Positions 22,186 to 30,159 of a stretch of DNA of 40,374 nucleotides are shown here, in pieces; position 1 is the stretch's first letter, and each line of letters begins with the position of its first letter. The notes under the pieces were generated by a model that was given only the letters and a program-made list of their open reading frames with translations, did not search any database and had not been told where the DNA came from. Location: the NCBI GenBank assembly GCA_964637345.1, contig CAZWTD010000009.1, positions 1 to 40,374 of the forward strand. The letters run 5' to 3'. The translations under genes were made by a program, and so were the position numbers. This stretch comes from CAZWTD01 sp964637345. Its GTDB lineage: Bacteria; Patescibacteriota; Patescibacteriia; HK-STAS-PATE-3.

Positions 22186-23610
22186 CTAAACGATCAGCAT
22201 GATCGCGACCGTATACATAAGGAGGAGAGTCGAAACGATCGTTGGGTGATGCTGAATCCGAAAGCGGATAAAAACGTTCAAGGCAAGCGCAATCGCGAGG
22301 AAGGCTAAGAGCGCGAGGAGTATGGTCCGAGACGTCAGCATCAGCGTGAGAAGGCGCTCGGGAGTCAGCGAGCCTTCAGGCTCAACAACATCGACTTTGA
22401 AATATCCGGCGGATAGCATCGGGACGCGAAGCACATTTTTCGCTGCGTCGGTTGCTAGTATAGAAATGTCATCACTCGGCTGTCCGGTCTTCGTTCCGTC
22501 AAGATAGCCATAATACCCGAGCGCGGTATACGCGAGCGGCGTCTCGTGTCCGCTGTAGGCCGCAGAAACAACATTTGGCTCCGCTCCGACTTCGGCCACA
22601 ACGAGATAGTTCGATCGGGGCTCCCAGGTTGGAAGAATAAAACTTCCTGCTAATTCGAGCGTAGGCGCCGCCGTATCAATGCTAACCTTAAGGCTCTCTG
22701 AGGCCTCGCTGGCTTGTGAAGAAGAGCGGGCGAGGGCTGTCAGCGTATGCGCCCCGTCGGACAAGGCGCTTGTCGGAGTGAGCGAGAAGGTGCCATCAGA
22801 ACCTGAAGTGCCGCTCGCAATGACCGTCTCTCCCTCTCGAAGCTCAACCGTAACTGACGGGCTCGTTGTTCCGCTGATCGTCGGAGTCGCGTCATTGAGC
22901 AGCGCTTCGGCGGCTGGCGACCTAAAGACTGGACGATCGGGCGTGACTGGAGCGGGCGTTTCGGTCCCTTGAACACTGCCACTGGGTTGCGTCGCCGTGT
23001 CTGAATGCGTTGGTGCCTGAGCCACCTCAAGTGGAGTTGTGAGTGGCGTCCCAAACATCTGAGCAATAACGATCGTTGTGACTCCATTCACGGTTCCCGT
23101 CGCAACCGCAACGCCAATTTCCTTGTAATTGGCATTCATGATGTTCTTCTTGTGCGACGGGCTTGCAAGCCAAGCCGCCACTACATCTTCGGAAGTCGAA
23201 AAATCCTTCGCGAGATTTTCTCCGGCGTACTTATACGAGTACCCGGCGCGCTGGAACCAAGCCCACGGCGTTACATTCGAGGGGCTTGTGTGTGCAAAAT
23301 ACCCATTCGCTATCATATCGTTCGCCTTGGCCTGCGCAGCTTGACCTAAAAGGCCATTCGAGCCTAGCGCTGTCAGACCAGCCGCCGCCCGAGACTCATT
23401 CGTCAATCGAATAATATTCGAAGCGGTAATGTTCGAGAGGTAGGACGCATTCGGCGCAAAGGCAATGAGAATAGCCGCAGCCAGCTTTACGGTAAGGGCC
23501 AGCCCGGCATAGACGCGTAGCCACTTACTCCGCAGCGCATGCGGGCGATGGTCATTCCCGGCGTGGGGAATGAAGGCGTGTTTGAGATGATGATGGAGGG
23601 GTCGCTTCAT
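22186..23610 (-). CDS. CAP/SCP-domain surface protein with Ig-like domain
   Basis: 474 residues from the ATG at 23610; a TTG four codons earlier is less likely. A His-rich, basic cytoplasmic tail (RPLHHHLKHAFIPHAGNDHR) leads to a membrane helix at about 32-55. A CAP/SCP domain follows (about 60-190), recognisable by NESRAAAGL, AKANDMIANGYFAHTSP, YAGENLAKDF and WLASPSHKKNIMNANYKEIG; it includes the conserved His and Glu residues of this family. A linker and a bacterial Ig-like domain (about 235-310, ATPTISGTTSPSVTVELREG) come next, then a further beta-rich stretch and two C-terminal membrane helices. It is exposed on the cell surface. The substrate of bacterial CAP proteins is unknown. Confidence 0.88.
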   Translation of the reverse strand: MKRPLHHHLKHAFIPHAGNDHRPHALRSKWLRVYAGLALTVKLAAAILIAFAPNASYLSNITASNIIRLTNESRAAAGLTALGSNGLLGQAAQAKANDMIANGYFAHTSPSNVTPWAWFQRAGYSYKYAGENLAKDFSTSEDVVAAWLASPSHKKNIMNANYKEIGVAVATGTVNGVTTIVIAQMFGTPLTTPLEVAQAPTHSDTATQPSGSVQGTETPAPVTPDRPVFRSPAAEALLNDATPTISGTTSPSVTVELREGETVIASGTSGSDGTFSLTPTSALSDGAHTLTALARSSSQASEASESLKVSIDTAAPTLELAGSFILPTWEPRSNYLVVAEVGAEPNVVSAAYSGHETPLAYTALGYYGYLDGTKTGQPSDDISILATDAAKNVLRVPMLSAGYFKVDVVEPEGSLTPERLLTLMLTSRTILLALLAFLAIALALNVFIRFRIQHHPTIVSTLLLMYTVAIMLIV

Positions 23611-23628
23611 TGTCGTTAGCAACAGGCT

Positions 23629-23657
23629 AGACTAGCACGGTCGATACCTTCGGGCAA
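23629..23657 (-). promoter_or_regulatory. promoter of the CAP-domain gene
   Basis: On the minus strand TTGCCC (23652-23657), a 17-nt spacer and TAGTCT (23629-23634). It lies after the terminator of the small RNA candidate, so the gene does not depend on that transcript. Confidence 0.5.
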
Positions 23658-23673
23658 GGTTGCAGCGCAACGC

Positions 23674-23762
23674 AAAAAGGCGCTCTAGAAATTCGAGGCC
23701 TTCTCCCGACCCTGAAGACGGGTCATGCTGTTGGACATGAGGAAAGCTCATGAAGAACCAAC
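23674..23762 (-). ncRNA. candidate small RNA, about 89 nt
   Basis: A complete small-RNA gene can be read on the minus strand between sufU and the CAP gene. A promoter TTCACA-17-TATACT is followed by a hairpin TGTTGG...CCAACA (23729-23763) with an inner stem CATGAG/CTCATG and an asymmetric TTCTT bulge. A second hairpin is GACCC/GGGTC (23708-23724). The last hairpin, AAGGCCTC/GAGCGCCTT with one bulged C and a 9-nt loop, is followed by TTTTT (23674-23678). The loops CTTTC, TTCTT and GTCTTCA are pyrimidine-rich. The SRP RNA signature (GGAA tetraloop with AGCAG) is absent. No frame with an ATG is convincing. Class unknown. Confidence 0.55.
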
Positions 23763-23768
23763 AACGAA

Positions 23769-23797
23769 AGTATACCACATTTTCCCTACCTTGTGAA
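23769..23797 (-). promoter_or_regulatory. promoter of the small RNA candidate
   Basis: On the minus strand TTCACA (23792-23797), a 17-nt spacer and TATACT (23769-23774). It begins 7 nt after the stop of sufU. Confidence 0.65.
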
Positions 23798-23803
23798 GCC
23801 CCG

Positions 23804-24163
23804 TTATCGAGAAATCGCCTGACGCAAGGTCGCGAGCGAAAGCATCGCGCATTTCAAACGACCGGGAGCAAGCTCTTTTCCAAATCGAGACAAATGTGAC
23901 TCGTCGGACAGGGCACGTACTTCCTCGAGTGTTTTGCCCTTCACCTCTTCAGTCAACATCGAGGCTCCCGCTCGACTAATCGCGCAGCTTTCCCCGGAAA
24001 AGCGAATGTCTACAATCCGACCCCCATCAATGTGAAGCTGCATGGTCATCACGTCGCCACAGGAAGGATTAGCTGATTTACCGAAGACCGTCGGATTCGA
24101 CAATTCGCCAAAGTTCTGAGGGTGCCGATAATGCTCGAGAATGTCTTCTCGGTAAAGATCCAT
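23804..24163 (-). CDS. sufU: Fe-S scaffold / sulfur-transfer protein SufU
   Basis: 119 residues, IscU/SufU-like. The three ligand cysteines are in NPSCGD, GESCAIS and RLKCAML, and the conserved Asp follows the first. In Gram-positive bacteria SufU takes persulfide from SufS in a zinc-dependent exchange and hands it to the SufBCD scaffold. This protein is shorter than Bacillus SufU (about 147), and the 18-22-residue insert typical of SufU between the second and third Cys seems present (from ASMLTEEVKGKTLEEVRAL). Last gene of the SUF operon, 7 nt after sufS. Confidence 0.93.
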   Translation of the reverse strand: MDLYREDILEHYRHPQNFGELSNPTVFGKSANPSCGDVMTMQLHIDGGRIVDIRFSGESCAISRAGASMLTEEVKGKTLEEVRALSDESHLSRFGKELAPGRLKCAMLSLATLRQAISR

Positions 24164-24170
24164 ATGCGGC

Positions 24171-25403
24171 TTAGGTCAAAATCCGTTTGGCCTCTTCGAG
24201 CGCTTCGGCCAGGCGGTCAATTTCCTCTTGCGTGTTATAGACGTACAGACTAATGCGCGCTGTTGCTACTGCACCAAGTTTATTGACCAGCGGCTGCGCG
24301 CAATGGTGGCCTGACCGAACGGCAATTCCTTTCGCATCACAGACTGTCGCGACGTCGTGCGAGTGGATCCCTTTGAGGTTGAAAGAGATAATTCCTCCGC
24401 GTTCCTGAGCGTCCGCGGGCCCATAGGCCGTTAGCCCATCAATTGCCCGAAGTCGCTCGAGGGCATAGGTCGTCAAGGCCTGTTCATGGGCTGCGACGGC
24501 CGGCATCCCTAGACCCTCGAGATATTGAAGAGCCGGAGCAAGTCCAACGACCGCGGCAATATCCGGGGTCCCGGCTTCAAATTTATAGGGAATCTCATTC
24601 CAGGTCGCCGTCGTATACGTCACGTCATTAATCATGTGCCCTCCGCCGAGGAAAGGGTCGGCCTCTTCCCAGCGCGCCCGTTTTCCATATACAAAACCAG
24701 AGCCGGTTGGACCGAGCATTTTATGCCCGGTACAAACGTAGAAATCACAGTCGATCGCCTGAACGTCGACCGGAAGATGCGGGGCAGCTTGCGCGCCATC
24801 AACGATGGTAACAATCCCCGCTTCCTTCGCCCGCGCAACGATCTTCTGCACCGGGTTAATCGTTCCAAGTACATTCGACATGTGCGAAACGGAAAGCAGT
24901 TTCACATCCGGAGTCATGAGCGTATCGAGGTCGCTCACATCGAGACGTCCTTCGGAGGTGAGCGGAATAAACTTCAACTGAACGCCGCGATCCTTCGCGA
25001 GGAGCTGCCAGGGAATGAGGTTCGCGTGGTGCTCCATCTCCGTCAGGAGCACGGTGTCCCCTGTCTTCAAGAATGTCCTCGCCCAGGCATGGGCGAGAAG
25101 ATTGAATCCTTCCGTCGCATTCCGCACGAACACAATTTCCGCCGCTTCACGAGCATTTAAGAACTTTGCGGCTGCCGCTCGTGCGCCCTCGAAAGCCTCA
25201 GTCGCCCGCTCGCTGATCGCGTACACGCCCCGATGGACGTTAGCATTATACTCGCGATAAAAGGTGTTCAGCACCTCGATCACAATTTCGGGCCGCTGAC
25301 TCGTTGCCGCATTATCAAGGTAAGCAAGCGGGTACCCATGAACTCGCTGCTGAAGAATCGGGAAATCAGCGCGCACTCGTTCAGAATCCAATGGATGATG
25401 CAT
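24171..25403 (-). CDS. sufS: cysteine desulfurase SufS
   Basis: 410 residues. This PLP enzyme removes sulfur from cysteine as a persulfide for Fe-S assembly. The N-terminal YLDNAATSQRP motif is typical of group II desulfurases. VDGAQAAPHLPVDVQ and the PLP-lysine in CTGHKMLGPTGSG (Lys about 227) follow, then the catalytic Cys in RSGHHCAQPL (about 368), in the short loop that marks SufS rather than IscS. It follows the Rieske gene by 8 nt and precedes sufU. Confidence 0.97.
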   Translation of the reverse strand: MHHPLDSERVRADFPILQQRVHGYPLAYLDNAATSQRPEIVIEVLNTFYREYNANVHRGVYAISERATEAFEGARAAAAKFLNAREAAEIVFVRNATEGFNLLAHAWARTFLKTGDTVLLTEMEHHANLIPWQLLAKDRGVQLKFIPLTSEGRLDVSDLDTLMTPDVKLLSVSHMSNVLGTINPVQKIVARAKEAGIVTIVDGAQAAPHLPVDVQAIDCDFYVCTGHKMLGPTGSGFVYGKRARWEEADPFLGGGHMINDVTYTTATWNEIPYKFEAGTPDIAAVVGLAPALQYLEGLGMPAVAAHEQALTTYALERLRAIDGLTAYGPADAQERGGIISFNLKGIHSHDVATVCDAKGIAVRSGHHCAQPLVNKLGAVATARISLYVYNTQEEIDRLAEALEEAKRILT

Positions 25404-25411
25404 ACGTTTGA

Positions 25412-25720
25412 TCAGACTTCAAGAAATATTTCTTCGTTCCGAATTGTGAGTCGATAGGTCGCGATGGGTCGAACGGCCGGCAGAGAACGAACCGCGCCAG
25501 TAGCCAAGTCGAAGCGGGAACCGTGGCGAGGACACTCCACGCATCCATCAACCAATGCTCCGGCCGAGAGCGAGGCGCGGGCGTGCGAGCACTGATCGTC
25601 AACCGCGAAGAAGCGCCCGTCAAGATTGGCTACGAGAACCGGGGAATGGTCTGGAACTGAACATCGACGCATCGTACCAGGCGGAATTTCATGAGTTGAG
25701 GCGAGCCGGTATTCAGACAT
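25412..25720 (-). CDS. Rieske-type [2Fe-2S] ferredoxin
   Basis: 102 residues from the ATG at 25720, overlapping sufD by 8 nt; six residues more if the ATG at 25738 is used. The cluster motif is intact: CSHARASLS with Cys-x-His, and CPRHGSRFD with Cys-x2-His, about 17 residues apart, as in NirD/bedA-like small soluble Rieske proteins. It carries electrons. Its place between sufD and sufS in the operon suggests a supply of electrons for cluster assembly or repair; this Rieske-suf linkage is also seen in some other bacteria. No membrane anchor. Confidence 0.92.
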   Translation of the reverse strand: MSEYRLASTHEIPPGTMRRCSVPDHSPVLVANLDGRFFAVDDQCSHARASLSAGALVDGCVECPRHGSRFDLATGAVRSLPAVRPIATYRLTIRNEEIFLEV

Positions 25721-26372
25721 ACTCGAGGGGAAGATCACGAACAGCGCTCTGGAGGTGGCCTAGGAGGGAAACCCGCTCGGCATCAGGCAAATCGCGCAGG
25801 GGTTCAGCCAGGAGGCCCTCTATGAGCATACGCGCAGCTGACGCCTTCGGCAAACCCCGGCTCTCCAAGTAAAACAGGTTTTCCGGATCCAGCCCGCTCG
25901 TCGTTGACGCGTGGCCAGCTTTGACGTCATTTGCGAGGATTTCGAGGCTGGGCAGCGATTCGGATTTCGCGGTCCGGCTTAAGAGCATGGTTCGCGCCTC
26001 AAAAAACGCTGTCGTCTGAACGCCGCTCGGGGGAATGGCGATCAGGCCGCTCGCGTCGGCTGTCGCGGAACCGGCGAGGGCCCCGCGCAGATTCGTTAAT
26101 CCCTTCGTCGCTCTTCCATCGTGGTGAACAGCAACGGCAAGTTGAAATCGGTCCTCTTGTTGCCCGATAAAAAACCCAACGACGCGCAGCTCGGCCTCAT
26201 CATGAAGATGCACAGTAAGTCTCCGCCGAACCTGCCCGCCAAACAGCGCAAAACAATAGACGAGTCGACTTCCTCGAGCCAAGGTAAAACGAAGATCTCG
26301 ATCAGTTACCTCGCCGGCAACCCGATCAATAATGACGCGATCTTCTTTTTCAGCAATCTGCAGCTGTTCCAT
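25713..26372 (-). CDS. sufD: SufD-like Fe-S assembly scaffold protein, short
   Basis: 219 residues from the ATG at 26372, which has the ribosome site GAGAGG 6-8 nt upstream; a GTG at 26393 is in frame but less likely. It lacks the N-terminal half of typical SufD (about 420 residues) and consists mainly of the beta-helix core and the C-terminal helical domain shared by SufB and SufD (for example NDVKAGHASTTSGLDPENLFYLESRGL, given in part: DVKAGHASTTSGLDPENLFY). SufD partners SufB on the SufC ATPase. Length may be reduced in this lineage. It is separated from sufB by a 200-nt structured gap, the only large gap in the operon. Confidence 0.88.
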   Translation of the reverse strand: MEQLQIAEKEDRVIIDRVAGEVTDRDLRFTLARGSRLVYCFALFGGQVRRRLTVHLHDEAELRVVGFFIGQQEDRFQLAVAVHHDGRATKGLTNLRGALAGSATADASGLIAIPPSGVQTTAFFEARTMLLSRTAKSESLPSLEILANDVKAGHASTTSGLDPENLFYLESRGLPKASAARMLIEGLLAEPLRDLPDAERVSLLGHLQSAVRDLPLEYV

Positions 26373-26417
26373 AATTACCTCTCTAGTCTCCACGCGCGAG
26401 CAAACAATCCTGGGGTT

Positions 26418-26518
26418 CGGGGGAGAGCCAGAGCGTTTTGAGGGTGAGTAACGTTATAAAAAGACGCGCGACTGCTCTCCCCCGACGCTCTTTGGTTCTT
26501 TCTGGCGCCAGAAAGAAC
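26418..26518 (-). promoter_or_regulatory. structured intergenic region between sufB and sufD
   Basis: The gap 26373-26574 holds a perfect 24-bp palindrome with arms GTTCTTTCTGGC / GCCAGAAAGAAC (26495-26518). It also holds the 10-bp inverted pair CGGGGGAGAG (26418-26427) and CTCTCCCCCG (26475-26484), and an interleaved pair AGAGCG (26430-26435) and CGCTCT (26486-26491). Because the pairs are interleaved they can form a pseudoknot or compete as alternative folds. No T-run follows on the minus strand. It could stabilise the sufCB transcript, attenuate sufD, or bind a protein. Confidence 0.6.
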
Positions 26519-26574
26519 ATGGGGCCTCGCCCCTTCATTTTTCCATTCTGTATTGAATGACATACGACGTACCC

Positions 26575-27972
26575 TCATCCCACGGATCCGGTCATTTCTA
26601 AACCAATCAACCGATTGAGTTCAACCGCGTACTCCATCGGCAGCTCTTTCACAATCGGTTCGACAAAGCCGTTCACAATCATCGCAGCCGCTTCATCCTC
26701 GGTTAAACCGCGACTCATGAGATAGAAGAGTTGTTCTTCGCCGATACGGCTGACCGTCGCTTCATGCTCAATCTGTGAAGGCTCGGCAATATCCATTTTT
26801 GGATAGGTGTCGGAACGTGATTCCGGATCGAGAAGCAAGGCGTCGCATTTCACTTTCGACTTCACTCCGGTTGCACCAGGATAGACCTGGAGAAGACCGC
26901 GATAGCTTGTCCGGCCTGTCCCTTGGCTGACTGACTTCGCGGTAATAAGCGAACTCGTATCGGGAGCAACATGAATGGCCTTCCCGCCTGTATCTTGATG
27001 CTGATCTGAATGAGCAAAAGCCAAAGAGAGAATTTCCGCGCGAGCCCCACGGCCGAGCAAATAGACCGAAGGATACTTCATCGTTCGGCAGCTTCCGATA
27101 TTACCGTCGACCCACTCCATTGTCGCATCTTCATACGCGACGGCGCGCTTTGTGACAAGATTATAGACGTTCTTCGACCAGTTTTGAATCGTCGTGTAGC
27201 GAACGCGTGCGCCCTTCTTCACAATGATTTCAACGACAGCACTATGCAGGGAAGCGCGAGAGTAGATCGGGGCGGTACACCCTTCGACATAGTGAACGAA
27301 GCTCCCCTCATCAGCAACGATGAGCGTCCGCTCAAACTGCCCCATCGCCTCGGTGTTAATCCGAAAATAGGCCTGGAGCGGAAGCTCGACCTTCACGCCT
27401 TTTGGAACGTAAACAAAGCTCCCGCCACTCCAGACAGCTGAGTTGAGGGCGGCGAATTTGTTATCGCCAGGGGGAATAACGGTTCCGAAATACTCTTTCA
27501 CGAGATCTGGGTGACGACGCAGCCCTTCATCCATACTCAAGAAGACGATCCCTTGCTCCTCGAGTTTCTCCCGAACATTATGATAAATGACTTCCGAGTC
27601 ATATTGAGCTCCGACTCCGGCGAGAAATTTCCGCTCAGCTTCAGGAATACCGAGTCGGTCAAAAGTCTTCTTAATGTCGGACGGCACCTCGTCCCAATTT
27701 TGACTTGAGCGGTCCGTTGGGCGGACGTAATACGTAATCGCGTCAAAATCAATTCCGTTCAGGTCGGCGCCCCATTTCGGCATCGGCTTCTTTTGGAAGA
27801 GGGTAAGCGCGTGTTGCCGAAACTTCTGCATCCATTCCGGTTCACCCTTCTGACGAGAAATATCCTCAACCGTCTCTACGGTGAGTCCGCGTTTCGACTG
27901 AAAAGTCGGCGTCCGTTTATCATGGAAGCCGTAGGTATACTCGGTCGCAATCGTTTCCGCTGGCCGACTCAT
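26575..27972 (-). CDS. sufB: Fe-S cluster assembly scaffold SufB
   Basis: 465 residues, the normal length. SufB is the main scaffold on which clusters form in the SufBC2D complex. Signature stretches include YGFHDKRTPTFQSKRGL, PPGDNKFAALNSAVWSGGSFVYVPKGV, FVHYVEGCTAP with the conserved Cys, IVKKGARVRYTTIQNWS, and the C-terminal SRGLTEDEAAAMIVNGFVEP. The start overlaps the sufC stop by 4 nt. Confidence 0.98.
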   Translation of the reverse strand: MSRPAETIATEYTYGFHDKRTPTFQSKRGLTVETVEDISRQKGEPEWMQKFRQHALTLFQKKPMPKWGADLNGIDFDAITYYVRPTDRSSQNWDEVPSDIKKTFDRLGIPEAERKFLAGVGAQYDSEVIYHNVREKLEEQGIVFLSMDEGLRRHPDLVKEYFGTVIPPGDNKFAALNSAVWSGGSFVYVPKGVKVELPLQAYFRINTEAMGQFERTLIVADEGSFVHYVEGCTAPIYSRASLHSAVVEIIVKKGARVRYTTIQNWSKNVYNLVTKRAVAYEDATMEWVDGNIGSCRTMKYPSVYLLGRGARAEILSLAFAHSDQHQDTGGKAIHVAPDTSSLITAKSVSQGTGRTSYRGLLQVYPGATGVKSKVKCDALLLDPESRSDTYPKMDIAEPSQIEHEATVSRIGEEQLFYLMSRGLTEDEAAAMIVNGFVEPIVKELPMEYAVELNRLIGLEMTGSVG

Positions 27973-28718
27973 TTCTGGCTGGCGAGAATCTGATCGTAGC
28001 CGTGAGCCTCGAGCTCGCGGACGAGCGAACGGTCTCCGGAACGGACGATACGACCTCCAGCAAGAACATGCACAAATTCGGGCTCGATGTACTCGAGAAT
28101 GCGCTGGTAGTGCGTGATGATAAGCAAGCCGCGCTCAGGAGTGGCCATCGCCTTGACTGACTCAGCAACGATCCGCAAGGCATCGATATCAAGGCCGGAA
28201 TCCGTTTCGTCGAGAATAGCCATCGTCGGCTCGAGCAGGCGCATCTGGATCATCTCAACCTTCTTTCGCTCGCCGCCCGAAAATCCCTCGTTGACGCCGC
28301 GGCGGAGAAAAGCCGGATCCATCTTTAAGTCAGCGAGCACGGCGTTGAGTTTTTTTTGGAAGGGAAGGACACCAAGCTGTTCCGCTTTCGGCCGCCGAGC
28401 ATTATAGGCCAACCGTAAAAAATTCGACAAGCTGATTCCGGGAATCTCGCTTGGATTTTGTAAGGCCAGAAAAAGCCCGCGACGAGAACGTTCATCGGGG
28501 GGAAGCTCGGTGATATCTTGGCCATCAAGAAAAAGTTTTCCTCCAGTAATCGTATATTTCGGATGCCCCATGATGACCGAAGCCAGCGTACTTTTTCCTG
28601 AACCATTCGGTCCCATGATCGCATGGACTTCGCCGGCGCGGATCGTCAGCGAGAGGCCGCGAAGAATATCTTTTCCTTCAACGGCGACGTGAAGGTTCTC
28701 GATACGAAGTTCACTCAT
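27969..28718 (-). CDS. sufC: Fe-S assembly ATPase SufC
   Basis: 249 residues from the ATG at 28718, which overlaps the ferredoxin stop by 4 nt (ATGA). This ABC-type ATPase drives the SufBCD complex. Walker A is GPNGSGKSTLASVIMG, the signature is FSGGERKKVEM, Walker B is MAILDETDSGLDIDAL and the H loop is LIITHYQRIL. The DSGLDIDALR sequence is characteristic of SufC. Cytoplasmic. Confidence 0.98.
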   Translation of the reverse strand: MSELRIENLHVAVEGKDILRGLSLTIRAGEVHAIMGPNGSGKSTLASVIMGHPKYTITGGKLFLDGQDITELPPDERSRRGLFLALQNPSEIPGISLSNFLRLAYNARRPKAEQLGVLPFQKKLNAVLADLKMDPAFLRRGVNEGFSGGERKKVEMIQMRLLEPTMAILDETDSGLDIDALRIVAESVKAMATPERGLLIITHYQRILEYIEPEFVHVLAGGRIVRSGDRSLVRELEAHGYDQILASQK

Positions 28719-28966
28719 ACGCTTTTCGGCGGCCAAATCAGCTTACCGGAATCATCATATACGCGAATCGCATCAACCGGACAGGATCGCGCCGCCTCGA
28801 GAATAACGTCGTCGGCTTCCCCTTTTGGATCAAGCAAAACCACTTTCCCCTCGTCATCAAGGCCAAAGGTACGAGGCGCTAAAGCCGAACAGGAGGCGGC
28901 ACTAATGCAGGCATCTCGATCAACTTCTATCCGTGATATCTTCGGCTCGGCTGTTGCATTAGGCAT
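28715..28966 (-). CDS. small ferredoxin, likely [3Fe-4S] or [4Fe-4S]
   Basis: 83 residues from the ATG at 28966, which overlaps the Rrf2 gene by 8 nt; the longer open frame to 29140 runs through the Rrf2 coding sequence and is not the gene. Cysteines lie in DACISAASCSAL (Cys-x5-Cys) and SCPVDAI. Three Cys in this spacing match single-cluster ferredoxins such as those serving actinobacterial P450s, which carry [3Fe-4S]. It is an electron carrier, placed between the Fe-S regulator and sufC, so it may supply electrons for cluster assembly. Confidence 0.88.
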   Translation of the reverse strand: MPNATAEPKISRIEVDRDACISAASCSALAPRTFGLDDEGKVVLLDPKGEADDVILEAARSCPVDAIRVYDDSGKLIWPPKSV

Positions 28967-29375
28967 GAGGTGTCGTGTGGTGAGAAACAAGATCACGAAG
29001 GCGAATTCGATCCATTGTTGTATGGAGCGAGCTCTGAATCTTCGACCAAACGTCATGAGTAGAACAGTAGGCCTCGCGCGGACAGGTTTTTGAATCGGAC
29101 TGACAGGGCAAGAGCGAATCATCCTCAAGAGCCCGAACAATCTCGCCGACCGTAATCCGATTCGCCGGACGGCTCAAACGATAGCCACCTCGACTCCCGC
29201 GGGTACTGGCAAGGAGCTTTGCGCGCTTCAACTGAGCAACAATTTGTTCAGCGTAAGCATAGGGAACCCGTTCAGCTTCGGCTAGCTGGCGCAGGGAAAG
29301 GCTAGCCTGGCCGGCATTTTTCGCCAACCCGACCATCAGGGCAAGTCCGTAATCCCCCTTAGAAGAAAATTTCAT
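28959..29375 (-). CDS. Rrf2-family Fe-S-sensing regulator (IscR/SufR-like)
   Basis: 138 residues from the ATG at 29375 (MKFSSKGDYGLALM, the usual Rrf2 start). The winged helix-turn-helix includes LSLRQLAEAERVPYAYAEQI and the wing STRGSRGGYRLSRPA. Three cysteines in PCQSDSKTCPREAYC are spaced as in the cluster-binding loop of IscR, so it probably binds a [2Fe-2S] or [4Fe-4S] cluster and represses the suf operon when clusters are plentiful. It is the first gene of that operon, which fits autoregulation. Confidence 0.94.
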   Translation of the reverse strand: MKFSSKGDYGLALMVGLAKNAGQASLSLRQLAEAERVPYAYAEQIVAQLKRAKLLASTRGSRGGYRLSRPANRITVGEIVRALEDDSLLPCQSDSKTCPREAYCSTHDVWSKIQSSLHTTMDRIRLRDLVSHHTTPHA

Positions 29376-29394
29376 AGTGAGTATTCCGACTGCC

Positions 29395-29423
29395 AGAGTA
29401 GGATATCTAGACCACCCTGTCAA
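29395..29423 (-). promoter_or_regulatory. promoter of the suf operon
   Basis: On the minus strand TTGACA (29418-29423), a 17-nt spacer and TACTCT (29395-29400). The -10 region runs into GGCAGTCGGAATACTC; with ATCCTACTCTG before it, this A/T-rich stretch is a likely target of the Rrf2 protein. Confidence 0.65.
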
Positions 29424-29517
29424 GCGAAAAACTTCTGGAACAAACTTGTCCACTGGACGCGCCTGGCTGCACTCGTTATGATAGGGGCCCTCAATCGCGA
29501 ACCAAGAGGATGCCCCT

Positions 29518-30087
29518 ATGGCTCATCCAAACGAATCGGAACGCGAACAGCAGCTACTCCAACGCGCAAAAGCCAATCCGCGCGCCTTTGAAGAACTCTA
29601 CCGTCTTCATCGATCATCGGTTTTCCGTTACTTCTGGTATCGCGTCAATCAAAACATCGATCTCGCTGACGACCTTACCCAAGAAACCTTCACGAAGGCT
29701 TTTGAGCATCTCTCGACCTATGAGGAACGAGGGAGTTCCTATCGAAGCTATCTGTTTACAATTGCCCATAACCTCCTCATCAGCTATTACCGATCAAAGT
29801 CCGAACTCCCGCTCGACGCGGTTGAGCGACTGGCTGACCCGAATGAACGCGATCTCCGTCAACGGATCGACCTTGAGCTCCTCTGGCGCGCCGCCGAGCG
29901 ACTCCCCCGTCTCGATCGCCTCGTACTGACCCTTTTCTACCGTTCCCAAAAAACGATCCGAGAAATTGCCCAACAACTCGGAAAAAGCGATAACGCAGTC
30001 AAACTCCTTTTAAGCCGTTCGCGCGTACGGCTCCGTAGTCTTGTTCAGGCTCCCCGTGCCCTGATTCGGCGGCGACCTAAAAACTGA
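29518..30087 (+). CDS. ECF-type sigma-70 family RNA polymerase sigma factor
   Basis: 189 residues with the two ECF domains. Region 2 spans about 20-90 (AFEELYRLHRSSVFRYFWYR, DLADDLTQETFTKAFEHL, YLFTIAHNLLISYYR) and region 4 about 120-175 (ERLPRLDRLVLTLFYRSQKT, IREIAQQLGKSDNAVKLLLS). It redirects RNA polymerase to a special promoter set. No anti-sigma gene with a membrane helix follows; the next plus-strand frames are two micro-ORFs, so control may be by another route. The AAGAGG before the ATG is a fair ribosome site. It diverges from the suf operon. Confidence 0.93.
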   Translation: MAHPNESEREQQLLQRAKANPRAFEELYRLHRSSVFRYFWYRVNQNIDLADDLTQETFTKAFEHLSTYEERGSSYRSYLFTIAHNLLISYYRSKSELPLDAVERLADPNERDLRQRIDLELLWRAAERLPRLDRLVLTLFYRSQKTIREIAQQLGKSDNAVKLLLSRSRVRLRSLVQAPRALIRRRPKN

Positions 30088-30159
30088 CACCTTTTTCCCC
30101 CTACGACGTTAACCGATTACACAGGCTTAATCGTAACTTCTCATAGGAGGAAGGGCATC

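Noticed and set aside
23674..23762. SRP (4.5S) RNA as identity of the small RNA
   Set aside because: Length fits, but the GGAA tetraloop and the AGCAG internal loop of the SRP54-binding helix are missing.
28967..29140. N-terminal extension of the ferredoxin
   Set aside because: It reads through the Rrf2 coding sequence in another frame and has no ferredoxin features.
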